Assembly (NCBI GenBank): GCA_029449235.1
Contig: JANATG010000001.1
Span: 2,170,001-2,234,000, forward strand
Origin: Linnemannia schmuckeri
Lineage: Eukaryota > Mortierellomycota > Mortierellomycetes > Mortierellales > Mortierellaceae
Length of the DNA: 64,000 nucleotides
Direction of reading: 5' to 3'
The position numbers were made by a program, and so were the translations under genes. Below are positions 44,117 through 56,900 of this stretch, in pieces. The notes below the pieces were generated by a model. The model ran no database searches and was not told the origin of the DNA. It worked only from the letters and a program-made list of their open reading frames with translations. The stretch's first letter is position 1, and every line of letters begins with the position of its first letter.

Positions 44117-47100
44117 TCAAAGACACAGAAGGACAGTGGCGAGAGCAGCCGCAGAAAGAGAAGCAACCCATTGACTACCCATCAGCAACCGCGAAGAAGA
44201 CACACTACCAGATCCGAGGTCGAGCTGTGCAGGCCCAAACATCGGCACAGTGCCGTATCCGTTTCCTCCTCCTCCAGCAGACGCAGCGCCCTTTCCTTCC
44301 TTTGTTGGTGTCAGCGGTCCTCCTTTTGGACCCGAGCTTGCAGGGTTACTGGGCGCCTTCCTGTCGGTGGGTCCTCCACCCGACATAGGGGTTGGTGGCG
44401 TGCTTGGGACGGCCTTGGTATCCTTATTGTTGCTGTTGGGAGGTGGTGATGAGGGCATGTCATCCTCGGATTTATCATCCTGCTGCTGTTGGTCTTCGGT
44501 ATCCTTCTTGTGAACACCACCCTTCTTGTGAACGACAACACCACCATTGCTGATTCCAAAGGGATTGGTGGCAGGAAGGAAGGCATTGGCATTGAATGTG
44601 TCCTGGTCTTGGTCTTGGTTATGATGATGGTTCTTGTGTTTCTTATGTTTCTTGTGGTGCTTCTTGGCCTTGGTCGCCTCGACCTCGAGCGGATTCAGTG
44701 CTGCTGTTGTATCCTGGGGCTCCCCATCCGTAGCCGCGTTCTGGTCGTTTTGATCCTCGTTTACAATGTCATCGGCGATAGTGTTCTGGTCCTGACCCAC
44801 GTTCACGTCATCGTTCTGGTGGTTCGTCTTCTTCTTGTGCTCCTTCTTATTCTTCTTCTTCTTGTGCTCCTTGTTCTTCTTCTTGTTGTTGTGGCCATTA
44901 TCCTTGAAATCGGCAGCATCATTATCGGCGTTGACAGCGTTGTCATCGGCCTCAGGCGGTCCAGGATTCGTGTTATCGTCCTCGTTTTCAATACCCGCCC
45001 TCTCCTCTTCCACAAAGTCATCATCGCCCTCTTCCTTCTGAACCCCCTTCTGGTGTTGCTTTTTGTCGTTTTTCTTGTTCTTCTTCTCCTCCTTCTGATC
45101 CGCCTGAGCCTCAACAATATCCGCTTCTTTCTTCTGCTGCTGCTGTTGATCTTGTTGTTGTTGTTGTTGTTGGTGATGGTCGTCCTTGACATGCTTGTTG
45201 TTGTCGACTGTTGCACCCTTGAGGCCGAAAACTCCAATAGCAGGGGTCTGGCGCTTATGAAGTCCAGCATCGGTGGCACCACCCTTCTCAGCCGTGGCAA
45301 CAGCGGCTCCTGCAACTTTATCATCCTCATCCTCGTCCCAGTCATCATCTTCGTTGTCGTCGTCGTCGTCCTCGTCGTTTTTGTGAGGTTTCTTGTTGTT
45401 TGCTGGAGCTTGAGTTTGAGGAGTAGTCGACAGATCGGGGATTGTGATTGGCGATGAGGGCGCGAGAGGTAACGCGACTGGATCTGCTGTGCGAGATTCA
45501 AGAACAGCAGGAGCGGATTCGTAGACGGGCTCTTGCGCGAGTTCTGAAGCCAGCTCTGAGGAGGGGACAGAATCGGCTGGCTTGGGAGCTTCAGCAGATG
45601 TTGGCAGAGGTGGTGGGTGTGGGATCGGAGGAAGAAGAATAGCTACTGGCAGCCCGGGTTTCATGGCCGCAGGCTGGTCATCCTCGAGAGAACTAGGTAA
45701 TGGCGAAGTGTTGTTGGCGACCATCTCATCGTCGTCGCCCTTCTCCTCAACGACGGCAGCCTTGGGCGGCTCTGTGCTAGCAATCGGAGGCTGTGAAGCA
45801 GGAGCGGGCTTCTCGATCTGGGATGCGTCCGTGTGTTCAGGCTCTAAAACAGGAGCTGGCTCCGACACTGGAGCAGGATGGGGATCGACAGACGAAGGAG
45901 AAGTCTCCTTGGGCATAGGAGGCTGCTGCTCGACCTCCTTGCCCTTGTTCTGTTGCTGCTCCTCATCCTTGTGCGCCTCGGGTTGTTGCTGTTGGAGTGG
46001 TTGTTCGGTAGGAAAAGTGGACTCGACAGCATCCACAGTGGGAGGCTTCTGCAAATCAACAGGTACGATCACAACCTCTTGCTCTAATGCCGGATCATGA
46101 ACAACAACTGGTCCAGTCGATGGTGTCTCGACAATAGTCTCCGTGGGGTTAGATGGCTCCTGCACCGCAGGAGAATTGCTCGTAACCTGCAGAGGGGAAG
46201 AATTTTCGGTCTTGAGGTTCTCGACAGTAGGCTCCTGAGTGATGGATTCAGAAGGAGGAGTTAGAGTATCGACTGAAGGAGGAGTTAGAGTATCGACTGG
46301 AGGAGGAGTTGTCGGCGGGACAATCTCATCGACGACGGACTCCTTAGGGGTCTCCGGGGCCGGTGAAGGTGGTGTCTCCTGGGTATCTTCTGGGACGGCT
46401 GGCTCTGTGGGAGTAGTGTCCTTCAGAGGATTTTCAACAGGGAGGGTGATAGGTGGAGGTTTCAATACCGTGTTCTCTGAAGGATTGGGACCCTTCGTCT
46501 CATCGCCTAATTGCATTCAAATCACGCAAAAAAAAAAAATCGCGTCGGTCTTTGCGTCATATTCCATGTCATGGCAAAAATGACATGTAGGCAAGATAAA
46601 TATGTCGCGTACCTGGAAGAATAGGACCTGGATCACTGCCTTTCCCCTTCCTCCTGGCTGCATGTTTCTTAGCGATTCGATGATGCTTCTTGCCCTTTCC
46701 ATCGTTCTTCTTCTTTTTAGCATCACCCTTCTTGCCATGACGATGAGCTCCCTGCTTTCTGTGTCCGTGTTGCCTAGGAAGTTTGTTGAGGTTGTGGTGC
46801 TTTTTGTTGTTCTTTTGGCCACCACCGACAACTGCTGCTTCCTCGTGCGCGCCGCCCTGGTGATGTTGATGCTTTTTATTGTTCTCCTTCTTGACCGCCG
46901 CTCGACCCTCCATCTTGATTCCTGAATCCACATCGTCGATGTCGGTTTCGAACCCATCATCATCCGCTGCCACGTCCGCTGCCTCATAATCCTCGTGATG
47001 TTGATGTTCATGGTGCCTCTCCATCTGCCCCGACGCAGCCTTCCTCACACCTTCCTCAACATTTTCAATCTCCTCCCGAACTCTCGGATCCAAACTCTCC

Positions 47101-47801
47101 TGTAACTCCTCCACCTTGGCCAGAATCTCAGGGTTGTCATCCCCCAAACTCTGGAGATGCGCAATCTGTGCTTGAACTTCCCCATTATTCTTCAGGGTCT
47201 GAATCTGGCCCTGGAAGGTCGGGTCGTTGCCGAGGTCCTTGATACCCTCCCGCATGTCTGAGAAGTAGTCCTGAACTTCTACATTCGCCAGGATGTTGCT
47301 CTCTTCCTCCTCTTCCTCCTCCACCCCGTTATTGTTGTTAACGCTGTTGGTCTCAACAACCTCTTCTTCTCCTTGCTGCTCATTATCGTCATCGTTGTTC
47401 GTCTTCTTTATCGCCCCTCCTGCCGCCTTCTTCTTCTTGTCGACACCCATATTCTTGTCGCCCTTATCCTTGCCATTGGTCTTCTTCTTGTGGTCGGCAA
47501 GGAACTTACCGGCCTTCTTCTTGGCAGCAGCCATCGCGCCTGGCCCGACAGCCTTCTCGATCGCTTTTGCCGCCGCGTCCACATCCACACCCACAATCTT
47601 CCTGTGCTCCTCCTTGGTTTTCATTTGAAATGGTTCATCGATGTCGAGATTCTTGTCGTTGTTGGAAGAGGAAGAGACGAGAGACTTTGGTGATGAGGAG
47701 GAGGGGACGTCGTTCTTATGAGCTGCAAGGACCCCCTGGAAGAGAAGTGCTGTTGCTAGGAGGAGGATTAGCCTCGGCCGGCGCTGTTTCTGGACGACCA
47801 T
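44117..47801 (-). CDS. Large secreted, probably GPI-anchored low-complexity protein, 1192 aa
   Basis: Exons 46613..47801 and 44117..46506. The N-terminal signal is RLILLLATALLFQGVLAA. Residues about 25-400 alternate acidic and lysine/histidine-rich blocks (HHEHQHHEDYE, KKHAARRKGK) with a short helical section containing PTFQGQIQTLKNNGEVQAQI. Then come P/T/E-rich repeats (PPSVDTLTPPSES), runs of D/E, poly-Q and K/H (HKKHKKHKNHHHNQ). The C-terminus has small residues followed by a hydrophobic tail (SLSAAALATVLLCL), as expected for a GPI signal. I do not recognise the family. Wall-attached surface protein or metal-binding glycan matrix are guesses; the his/lys and asp/glu content is the only hint. 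Confidence 0.75.
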
Positions 47802-48533
47802 CTCTTGACTGCTCTGTGTGTGATGCGATGTATGATGTATGATATGTGTATTGAAGGATGGATGAAAGAGATAAGAGGGGAAGAGAGAACTGCTTCTTGA
47901 GAGTAGAGTAGGTGAGTGGGAAGTGGAGGAGTAGGGGAGAGAAAAAGAGGGAGCGAGTGAGTGATTTATTCAGAGGGTGTAAAGAGTGTGTCAAGAAAAA
48001 CAAGAAAAAAGAAAAGACAAGATAGTTCCAAGAAGCAATAGTAATATCAGAAATGCGCGAGTTCTCTCTCTCTCTCTACTCAATAGTATCCATATCCTGT
48101 TCTTCTCCGTCTGTCTTTCATACCTTGCCGACATCCCTTCTGCTCTTTGCCAATCCTCCTTTGGCGAACAATCACCCCCCTCCTCGGCAAAATAGAAAAT
48201 CATAAGCGCGGATTCCAACAAACGTCCCTTGACGCGTTTCTCGTCGCGAACTGACCTGATAGTTCTCCATCTATCCTTTCTCAGGGCCGCGGACTTGTCC
48301 CTTTTTTTTCTCTTTCTTCTAGCACCATTAGCTTCCATGTACTAAGTAAGGAATATGTTCCATCCAAAGAAAAGGGCACGATATGAATGTGAACTATGAA
48401 CTAATTTATTTTTTTTAGGAGAGGAAGGATTATGTTGACAGTAATGGAGGCTCTAGTTGCCCCCATCAAAAAGTATTTTTTTGAAAAAGTTAAAAAAAAT
48501 GACACAAATATAAAGGGAGGGAAATACTACTCT
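47802..48533. other. Leader of the secreted-protein gene; 3' flank of chitin synthase; one ATG ORF
   Basis: Minus-strand C/T leader at about 47,805-47,990. An ATG open frame at 47,991-48,338 (-), 115 codons, starts MEANGARRKRKKRDK and ends in a hydrophobic tail (FLILLLLLGTILSFLF). It could be a tail-anchored small protein or chance; no splice signals or neighbours decide it. Confidence 0.25.
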
Positions 48534-51500
48534 CTAAGAGTCGTTGGATCGATCAGATGGTAAACGAGGCATTGGCGACCCTGTCCTAGCAACGGGGCCC
48601 TGAGAACTAGCATTGGCACTACCGGCAGCCATGGCCAACAGCGGGGAGGGCGCCCTGGTATCAATAGAGTTCAGACGAGCTCCAGGTGGGGGCGGTGGAG
48701 GCGTGTAGCTCGCCGAGGCTAGGTTACTGCTCAGTTTGGGCGACGACGTGAACTGACGCGACTGGGGAGGCGCAAAGGTCGACATCCGGTCGCCAGCATT
48801 GGACAAAAACGGGTTGCTATTGTACTGCGATACCCTTTGTCGTCCAATCGTGCCACCAGGAGCGGGGGCATGCATGTTCAACAGTGGGATCGAGTCCTGA
48901 GCAGGTCCAGTAGGGTAGCTGCCATAACCAGGGTCCGAGAGCGAATAACCACCGGTCGATCCTGAAGATCCCTGGGTAGTGTTTCGGCTGATCGCAAACG
49001 GCATGGCACTATCATTGGTTCTACGCGAGCCAGAGCTCTCATCCGAAAGCTCCTCCTCCTTGACCTGACCCGACCAGTCCTCTCCAGAATCAGAGACCAT
49101 AAAGTTGGGAACAGGCAGTCCAGCAAGTATCGCCGCCTTGGAGCGACGCTCACGTTCCCATTCACCCCAGCGCTTCATCGTGATGTGCGAACTGTCGAAT
49201 TGACCTTCTTTACCACCGTGATCGGCTCCAGCAACCTCTCCAGCGACCATACGGGTCTGACCCCAAGAGAAATCGTCGAAATGCCAGTAGGCGTAGGCGG
49301 GCAGGACAAAGTTCCAGACAAAAATCGAGCAGAGGTACACCAACATCCAGCTGACATAGACCAGTTTGCGCGAGGTCATCACAATCAGGACAGCAGGCAG
49401 ACCCAGAATGGCGGCAAGCAGGAGCAGAGGCAAGGTGGTATCGGGGATAGCATCGTTGTGCGAGATAGCCTTGTAGACAGAGATTGCGCACAGGTAGATG
49501 GTGAAGGAAATGGCGGCAGGCAAGACAACAGTTCCGACCAACTCCATGAAAATAACAAACTGCATCGAGAAGCAGAAAGTACCGCACAGATCACGGACCA
49601 GGACCAACTCCAGCAGGTTGTGAATCGTCGAGTTGATCCAGCGACGACGCTGGGACAGCAAAATCTTGAAGGTATCGGGGACGACGGTCTTGCAGATGGC
49701 TTGGGGGACAAACATCATCTTGCGCTTGGGGAAGGTTCTCAGCATGAGCGTCGAAAGGTAACGATCCTCGCCGAGGAGCAGCAAGTTCTTCTTGTGGAGG
49801 GTATCGACAACGTTCTCGGAGTAGTGCTCGACGATATCGGGGTTGGCCAGAATAGGGACCCAGTAGCCGTTGGGGCCTTTGGGCGCCTTGATACGGTACA
49901 TGCAGAAGCATCCGGGCAGACATGTGACACCTCCGAACATCGACTCGAAGGCCTTGGACATGTGATGAGAAATGTAGTACTCAAAGACCTGGATCATGGT
50001 CACCCACGAGTCGGTCTTGTTGGCAATCTTGGTCTCGCCGCAAAGTCCCATAATCTCGTGGTCGTGGGCCATTGCAGCAATCATACGGGACAGGGAGTCA
50101 GGGTAAACCTTTGTATCAGCATCCACCTATATTTACGAAGAAGAAATAGCAATGTTGTTAGGTATTGGGGCATAAATAATCGAATTGTATATGTAGACAC
50201 AGTACCAGAAGCGCAGTAGCATAAAGGTTGAACTTACCATGAGGACAATCTCGTAGCGATCGGGAGCAACTCCAGTCAGGCGCCAGATGGTATTGAAGAG
50301 CTCATACTCGAACGAGGTCATACGCTCGTCAAACATAACGTGTTGCAAGAAACCCATGAGAATAATCTGCGAATCACGCTTTCCACGGTTTCCGGGCTTG
50401 GGCATGTTCTGCTCGGTGGGGCCTCCAACCTTGACGATCAAGCACATGGGGACACGCTTCTGGAGCTTCTTGTCGGGGACAGTCTCATCGTCATATTTGT
50501 AGAATCCAGCGTAGACCTTGGCCATGTTGTGGCGCTTAGTTCCATCGGCAATAGCAACATACGAGTGGGCAAGGACGTCGTCGCGAGGGACCAAATCATC
50601 CTGCATCATCGACAAACAGATATCGGGGGTCGACATGTTGTTTCCGGCTCCGATGATCATACCGTCGCAAATAACAACAATCAGCTTGTGAGAGTTGGGG
50701 TAGTCTGTGGTCGCAATCGAATCGAGCGTGGTCCTCAGTCCATCGATACCCTCGGAGTAACAGGTTACCAGGGCCATGGTATGGATCAAGGGGAAGTTGA
50801 ACGGCTGGTACGAAACAGGAGGCTGATTGATGACAAATGGCGAGACAGGGAGAGGGCAGTTGGAAACAGGCTGAGTTGTGGACGAAGACGTGGTCGAGGA
50901 GCGGCGAGACATGTTACGGAGTCCGCCAAAGCTGGCAATGCTGGAGGGCCTCATGGCACTAGGCAAAGGTGGGGGCGAAGGAGGAGGAGTTCCGTTGATG
51001 CCAGGCTGATACGAGGGTCTGCTCAAGCTACTGTTCGAGGCCGACAAGAAGGCGGGGTTCATGCCGGGAGAACCAGGAGGAGTATTGAAAGTCTTGAAGA
51101 CACTCGTAGGGCGGTTAAATGTCGACAAAGGGCGAGCGCTGGGAGTACCTAGAGAGGAGGGGGTGGCCAGAGCACTTGACGAACCACCGGCGGCGGCGCC
51201 TGTAGGAGTGAAGCGAGAGGTCGTAGGGAAAAGAGTCTGTCTCTTGTTGTTGAAAGCAGGTCGATTGATGTCGGAACTCCAGGCCTCGATCTGCTCAGAA
51301 CGCTTCATACGATCCTGGTAGGTCTCGTTGTCGAATCCTCCGAGACGATGGCTCAGGAACCACCCAAAGAAGACGGCCAAGAAGAACTTGATAAAAACGA
51401 CACCCAGAATAATGACTAGGGAGACATAGGTAATAACATCCGAGGTCATACAGCCGATTGTCTTGGAATCCATGGCACCAATACGTGCAACTTGCTTCAG

Positions 51501-52866
51501 GCATGCTCGAAGGTTGGTCAGTTTTTTCTGGACAAACATATACGAAAGATCCCTCTGCAAAAGAATGTTTCCGTTCCGGAGGTTATCAAGGGTGGGGTCG
51601 AGATCGAACTCGGACTTGACCCACTTAAGAATGCTGGCATCATAGACATCGCCGTCGAATGCAAAGAGCATGCGATTGGTATCCTTGATCTGGTCCCAGG
51701 TATAGTAGACGGGGGAGTTGGAGCCAGCTTTCAGTCTGTCCCAGGAAGTCCGGTCAGCAGGGAGAGTATGGCACCCATTGCCCGTCTTGTCCCACGTTCC
51801 GTTCGGAGTGGAAGAACCGTCGTCCAGGCGCATGACACAAGGGAAGTAATAGTTGGCTGTCGCATCTCCTGCAGCCGCGGCGTCCCTTCGGTTGATCAGT
51901 CCATCGCAAGCGCCACCCACTGGGGTCTGGAACAGGAACGAGGCATCCCTGCCTTTGGACATGTAGGTGGGGTCGTTCATGATGTCAATGTTCTCATTAG
52001 AGATGTCCTTGTTGATGGCAGGATGCAACCAGGACTGTCCTCCGCCAGCACTATTAGCGTTGAAATAGTAGCCCATGCCATTCACGATCACGTTTTCGGC
52101 ACGCGTTCCGAACTGATACTTTCCTGTGCGGTCGTCCTGGCATAGAGCCGCCTGCAATCCAAAGGTCAAGAAAGCGACAGCTGCCACCATCAGAACAATC
52201 AGCGACACTAAAGCAATCTTCTCGCGCCATGCCCTCTGAATCTCCAAGGTGTGCATACCTACAGCGTCATATCACAAAGGGGAAAGGGAGTCAGTCATAT
52301 AGCCAGTCGTCGCAATAAAATAAACGCAAAAAGACAAGGTAGAATGAAAAACGGCAGTACACATCCTTACCACAAGATTTGAGGAGCGCTACAGGGAAGC
52401 AGCAAGTAATGGCGTTGAAGTAGATGATCCAGGGAGAAGGGCATTCCTTGGTCCGCTTCTTGAGAGGGTTCTTGATGTCGACAATGGGCTTTCGCTTAGC
52501 ATCTGAAGCTTTGACCTTGGGACGCTGACCAGGCTTCTCAATCTCACGGCCAAGAACACTCTTTCCGCGACGGACGCCTCCTGTGCGGATGGGAGTGGCG
52601 CCTGTGGGGTCAATACCGGTGGTCGAAGCTTGGACCTTGATGCCGGATCCATCGAGGTTCTGTGTGGCGTTTCTGTAGTAGTATTGAGGGTGGTTTTTGT
52701 CGATACGCTCACGGTCGGGTCGGATGAGGGACTTTTGGCGCTTGAAGTTGGTGGGCCGCCGGGTGGTGTCGACACTCAGTCCCGAGTTTGCTCCAGCGCC
52801 ATTCTGTCGCCGACCCTGGGGCTCTTCGTATGATATACCCTGGGCTGGTGTGTCGTGGTGGTCCAT
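48534..52866 (-). CDS. Chitin synthase, class IV type (CHS3-like), 1369 aa
   Basis: Exons 52371..52866, 50238..52258 and 48534..50126. A disordered basic N-terminus is followed by membrane segments flanking SPWIIYFNAITCCF and ALVSLIVLMVAAVAF, and a lumenal region with FGTRAENVIVNGMGYYF and SWLHPAINKD, like the b5-like segment of class IV enzymes. The GT2 catalytic core has ALVTCYSEGIDGLRTTLDS, VICDGMIIG, the DAD metal motif at about 841-843 (split by an intron), GEDRYLS at about 958-964, and QRRRW at about 998-1002. Several C-terminal helices follow, then a 280-residue P/S-rich cytoplasmic tail. The enzyme polymerises UDP-GlcNAc into chitin at the plasma membrane. No myosin motor domain is present. 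Confidence 0.95.
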
Positions 52867-53923
52867 TGTTCAAACAGGCAGGGAGTTATTAGGGTAACAC
52901 GTGTGCACTTTTTTGTGTGTCGAAGCTCTATGTGAATGTAAACAGGTATTTTGTTTAGTCGTTTAGTTTTTGAGCAAGAGTCTGAAACGAAAACTATTAT
53001 TATTATTATTTACTGCACAGAAATATTGGACACAAATGGGTATCCGTTTGGAGCGATGGTTTACCTTGAGGTGAGTTCACCGGTTAAAGAAGGGTCGTGA
53101 CGTAGTAACTGGATAAAGTATGATGAGTTCCTTTTCTTTCTTTCTTTCTTTGTTTCTTTCCTTCGGGGCGATGGCGTATGTTAGTAGAGATCTATAGAAT
53201 GCAGAGAAGAGTAGAGAGAGTGAAGAAGAGCGAGAGTTAGATGTGAGACGGATACGAACAAAATGGAGGTGTGTGAGGGACATAAAAATGAAGTGGAGGG
53301 GCTTGGATTGGTAAGGCTGATGGATGGTCAGTGATTGATCGGCACTTGGCTAATGCGCTTGTAAAAATATGTAAGCGATATCGCCGAAGGGGATAGATAT
53401 TGCTAGAGTAGAGTTCCAACCATCATTTACGAGCAGGCTGTTCGCGTAAGGAGGGATAATAATAATGACGATGATATCGATGATGACAGGGGAAAGTCAA
53501 AGAAGGAAAAGCACAAAACAAGACAGGATTACAACCAAAAAAGAGGAGAATATGAAAAACATGTTCTTTGACCCTGAGCCAAGATGTTTCGTGAATGTCA
53601 GCTGCAAGTTGAGAGGGATGGCGTGAGAGTCAGACACGAAAGAAAATATTTGTCGACCAGGGGTTTCGTGATGGTGGTCGTGAGGGGTGGGTGGTATAAA
53701 TAAAAAAGGGGGGAAAGCGATATCATCGCGACAGAAGGCTATAACATGGGCTAGTGTTTGTCTGTCTGCTGATATAAATAGGTTTTTGTAAACAGGATTG
53801 GATCGAGTCGACAGTCTTTGTTGAAGTGCAATTGACAACAAAGAAAGAAAAGAACACTAATAGAATCCTGACCCTGGCCAGGATGTCAAATAAAACTGTC
53901 AATGACGATAATAATGCTTTCCT

Positions 53924-53957
<34 letters not shown>

Positions 53958-56900
53958 GCTTGTATAACATGTGGAGGATTAACCGAGCAGGGGGTAAGTG
54001 AAGGTGGAGCAAAAAAAGAAGGAAAGGTAGGGCCATTCTATTTTTTTGGTTTTTGTTTGTCCTTGCGCATGGATGGGGGGAAGTGCGGTCAGGATGACAT
54101 GATTATACGTCCAATGGTTGGTCCATCTCCGATATAAGAGAGTGAGAGCACGTTGCGTTGCATTGCCAGCTCGCTCGCTTTCTTGCTTGGTTGAACAAAA
54201 CACCCACATATGACACCCCCCTGGATGCTCGGAAGTGTATTGTTGTGTATGTGTGCTAATCCTCTCTTTCAGAGGAATGTGCATAGTAGAGTCCCGTTCG
54301 TTTCTGAAGATTGTTGAAAGTGTGAAATTGGGCCGGATATGAAGAGGGAAAGAAGAAAGGAAGAAGGAATAGAAGAAAGGGGCTGAAGTGAAGGCAATTG
54401 TTGGAGAATGGTGGGAGACCACAATGAGGCTGAAAGTCGGACAAAGAGAGCGCTCTTTACCCTTTGAGGACAAGAGCGTTGGAAGGTGGCAATGGTGGTT
54501 GATAATATGGCGGGCGGGTGAAGGAGGTGGAGACGGTGGTTGGTGGTAGCTGTACCTGATCCGAATTGTGCTCTGTTCTTTTGGCCAGTGGATAAGAGAG
54601 TGTAAGAAGAGAAAGAGAGGGTCGGCTGTAGGTGAAGTATTAGAAGGGTGCCTGCTGGCCTGGCCGTGGTATATTTTGAAGTGAGATTGAGAGAAGAGAA
54701 GAGAGAGAAAGAGAGAGCCGATTAGGTGATTAAGAAGGGGATATAATGTACAGGGTCGTTGGTAAAGAGAGTATGCTGGATATGAATGAAGGATATGAAG
54801 GATATGAAGGATATGAAAGAGTAGAAGAAAGAGAAAGGGGAGTGAGTATGAAGAAAAGAAAACAGGGGAGAAAAATGAAAAAAGACAAAAAAAAAAAAAA
54901 AGAGAAAAGAGAAAAGAAGAGAAAGAGGGAACACAAAGTAGGGAAGAGAAAGAAAATTAAAGAGCACCGAAAGAGAAACGGAGTGGGAGAGTGAGGAGTG
55001 TGTGCAAAACAAGAAAAGGAAGAAGAAGAGGACGAAAAGACAAGGTTCAACCGCTGAGCTGAGGGTTGAGAGCACTTTTTGAATGAGTGCATTGTGTCCC
55101 ATATCATCCATCTATCTGGGAGATTATTCAATTATTTTTTTTTTCTTGTGGTCTCTGTCCGACATTCGTCGGTTATTGTTGTTGTTGCAGTTGTTTGTCA
55201 ACAAAGTGAAATAAATATATAAAAAAAAGGCGGAATAGAGACAGGGTGACCCCTTCCCTTCCCTTTCTTCCTGTGTGTTACTCTTCTTCATCAGTTCCTC
55301 GCTTCTGTATCGCAATACCGGGTCGCATACAAAGCATATCAAGCAGTGCGCACGTTGCCTGTAGTGGACCATCCCTTGTCTGGCAAACATGCACACAAAA
55401 AGTGAGGCGCAAAAAAAAAAAAAGGTAGTAATGACCCCGATCCAGATATACAACACAGGATAACAAAAAAAAACGGCCTTTCCCCTAATAAACGACTAAT
55501 AACCGTAAATAAAAACCGCTATGAGAAAGGACCAACACCAAAGAGAAAGCGTCAAGCCTCTCTCTCTCTCCTTGAGATTCTTCTCGAGTGCATGTCCTCC
55601 CTCTTTTCTGTCTCCTTAATAATAAGGGAATAAGCTGACTGGACCCTGGTTCATCGATCCTCTACTGATCCAAAACAGTCATCTTCTGTATATATTCGCT
55701 GTCTTTGATTCACCTTCTTCCTCTTTCTCTCTGTCCCCTTTCCACCGTACCTAAAATTACAAACATCGCAATGCGCGCGTTCTTTCTGTATTTTTGAGTC
55801 TGTCTCAACAGCAACAAACCAGCCTAAAAAGTGCGAAACTGGTATGCTTTTGGGTACGAGTGTGTTTTTTTGTTGTGTGTCTTGTAATGCGATTTTCGAT
55901 TCGCTCGCGATGACAGTGATTGACAGAGGCATGATGGTAGATTTAAATTTAGATTGCCAGTGCGTCGTACACATAAAAAAAAATGCAAAAAAAACACCTC
56001 ATAGGGAGGGAGGGAAGGAGGGACAGAAGGAATGGATGGGGACGGGTGAGAGGGTAGGTGGAGACAGAGAGACAGGGAGAGAGACAGGAGAGCCAAGGTC
56101 CAAATAAATGATAAACAACATCATAAACAACTCTCCCAGAGGTCCACAGACTGAGAAAGAAAAACACAAAATAATTACGCAAGACGATCAGGGTATCCCG
56201 CAAGGACTTGTGTATATACTAAAGGAAAACACAGCATGCATTCCCAGCAATCCCCTCGTTGTTAACAACAACCAACAGTAACAACAAGCATCTTCCATGT
56301 ACATGATAATCTTCATCTTCCTCGGGCAAAAGAGCAATTGGGAACGGATAAACACCAAGTAGAAGGAAGCGATGACTGAATTGAAGAACAAAGCGCGATG
56401 TCGAGGTAAAGGAGGATATGGAGCGCAGTGGACTGCAGTGGAGTGGAGTCGAGCTGGAGTGGAGTGAAAATACGTAATAGGAAATTGAAGATGATGTAGA
56501 AGAAGAATTGGGAGACAGACGCGTCAACGGAAGACGGTATTGAGATTGACATTCGTTCTCTCTCTCCCTTTCCTCTCTTTTTTTCCCGAGGCAGGCATGG
56601 TCCGAGTCCCCTCTGTCTGGGAACTTGGTCGCGTGCACGATGGTGGAGCATCAGGAGGAGAGGGAGAGAAGGAGGCTGTGTGGCAAGCATTAAAGTCCAG
56701 CTCGGCAGTACAAAAAACCCAGCGAACACTGACACACACTGCCTTTCTGCGTAAGACTTGAAGTGTAAGTTGGACCTGAAACAGCTCATACACGACTGTT
56801 CTTCCTTGTTTGGTACCAAAAGCAACTTTTTTTTCATAGGATATTTGAAGCGAGAGAAAAAAGGGGCGGAGAAAAAGAATTTGTTGACAAGCGAGTCTTG

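Noticed and set aside
44489..45457. Long + strand frame rich in V/L/I opposite the secreted protein gene
   Set aside because: It is the antisense shadow of low-complexity K/D/Q codons; no domain and no leader.
49185..50219. 344-codon + frame opposite chitin synthase
   Set aside because: Antisense to the catalytic core, which is certain from EDRYLS and QRRRW.
50340..51152. 270-codon + frame opposite chitin synthase exon 2
   Set aside because: Same reason; residue content is R/G/H-rich antisense noise.
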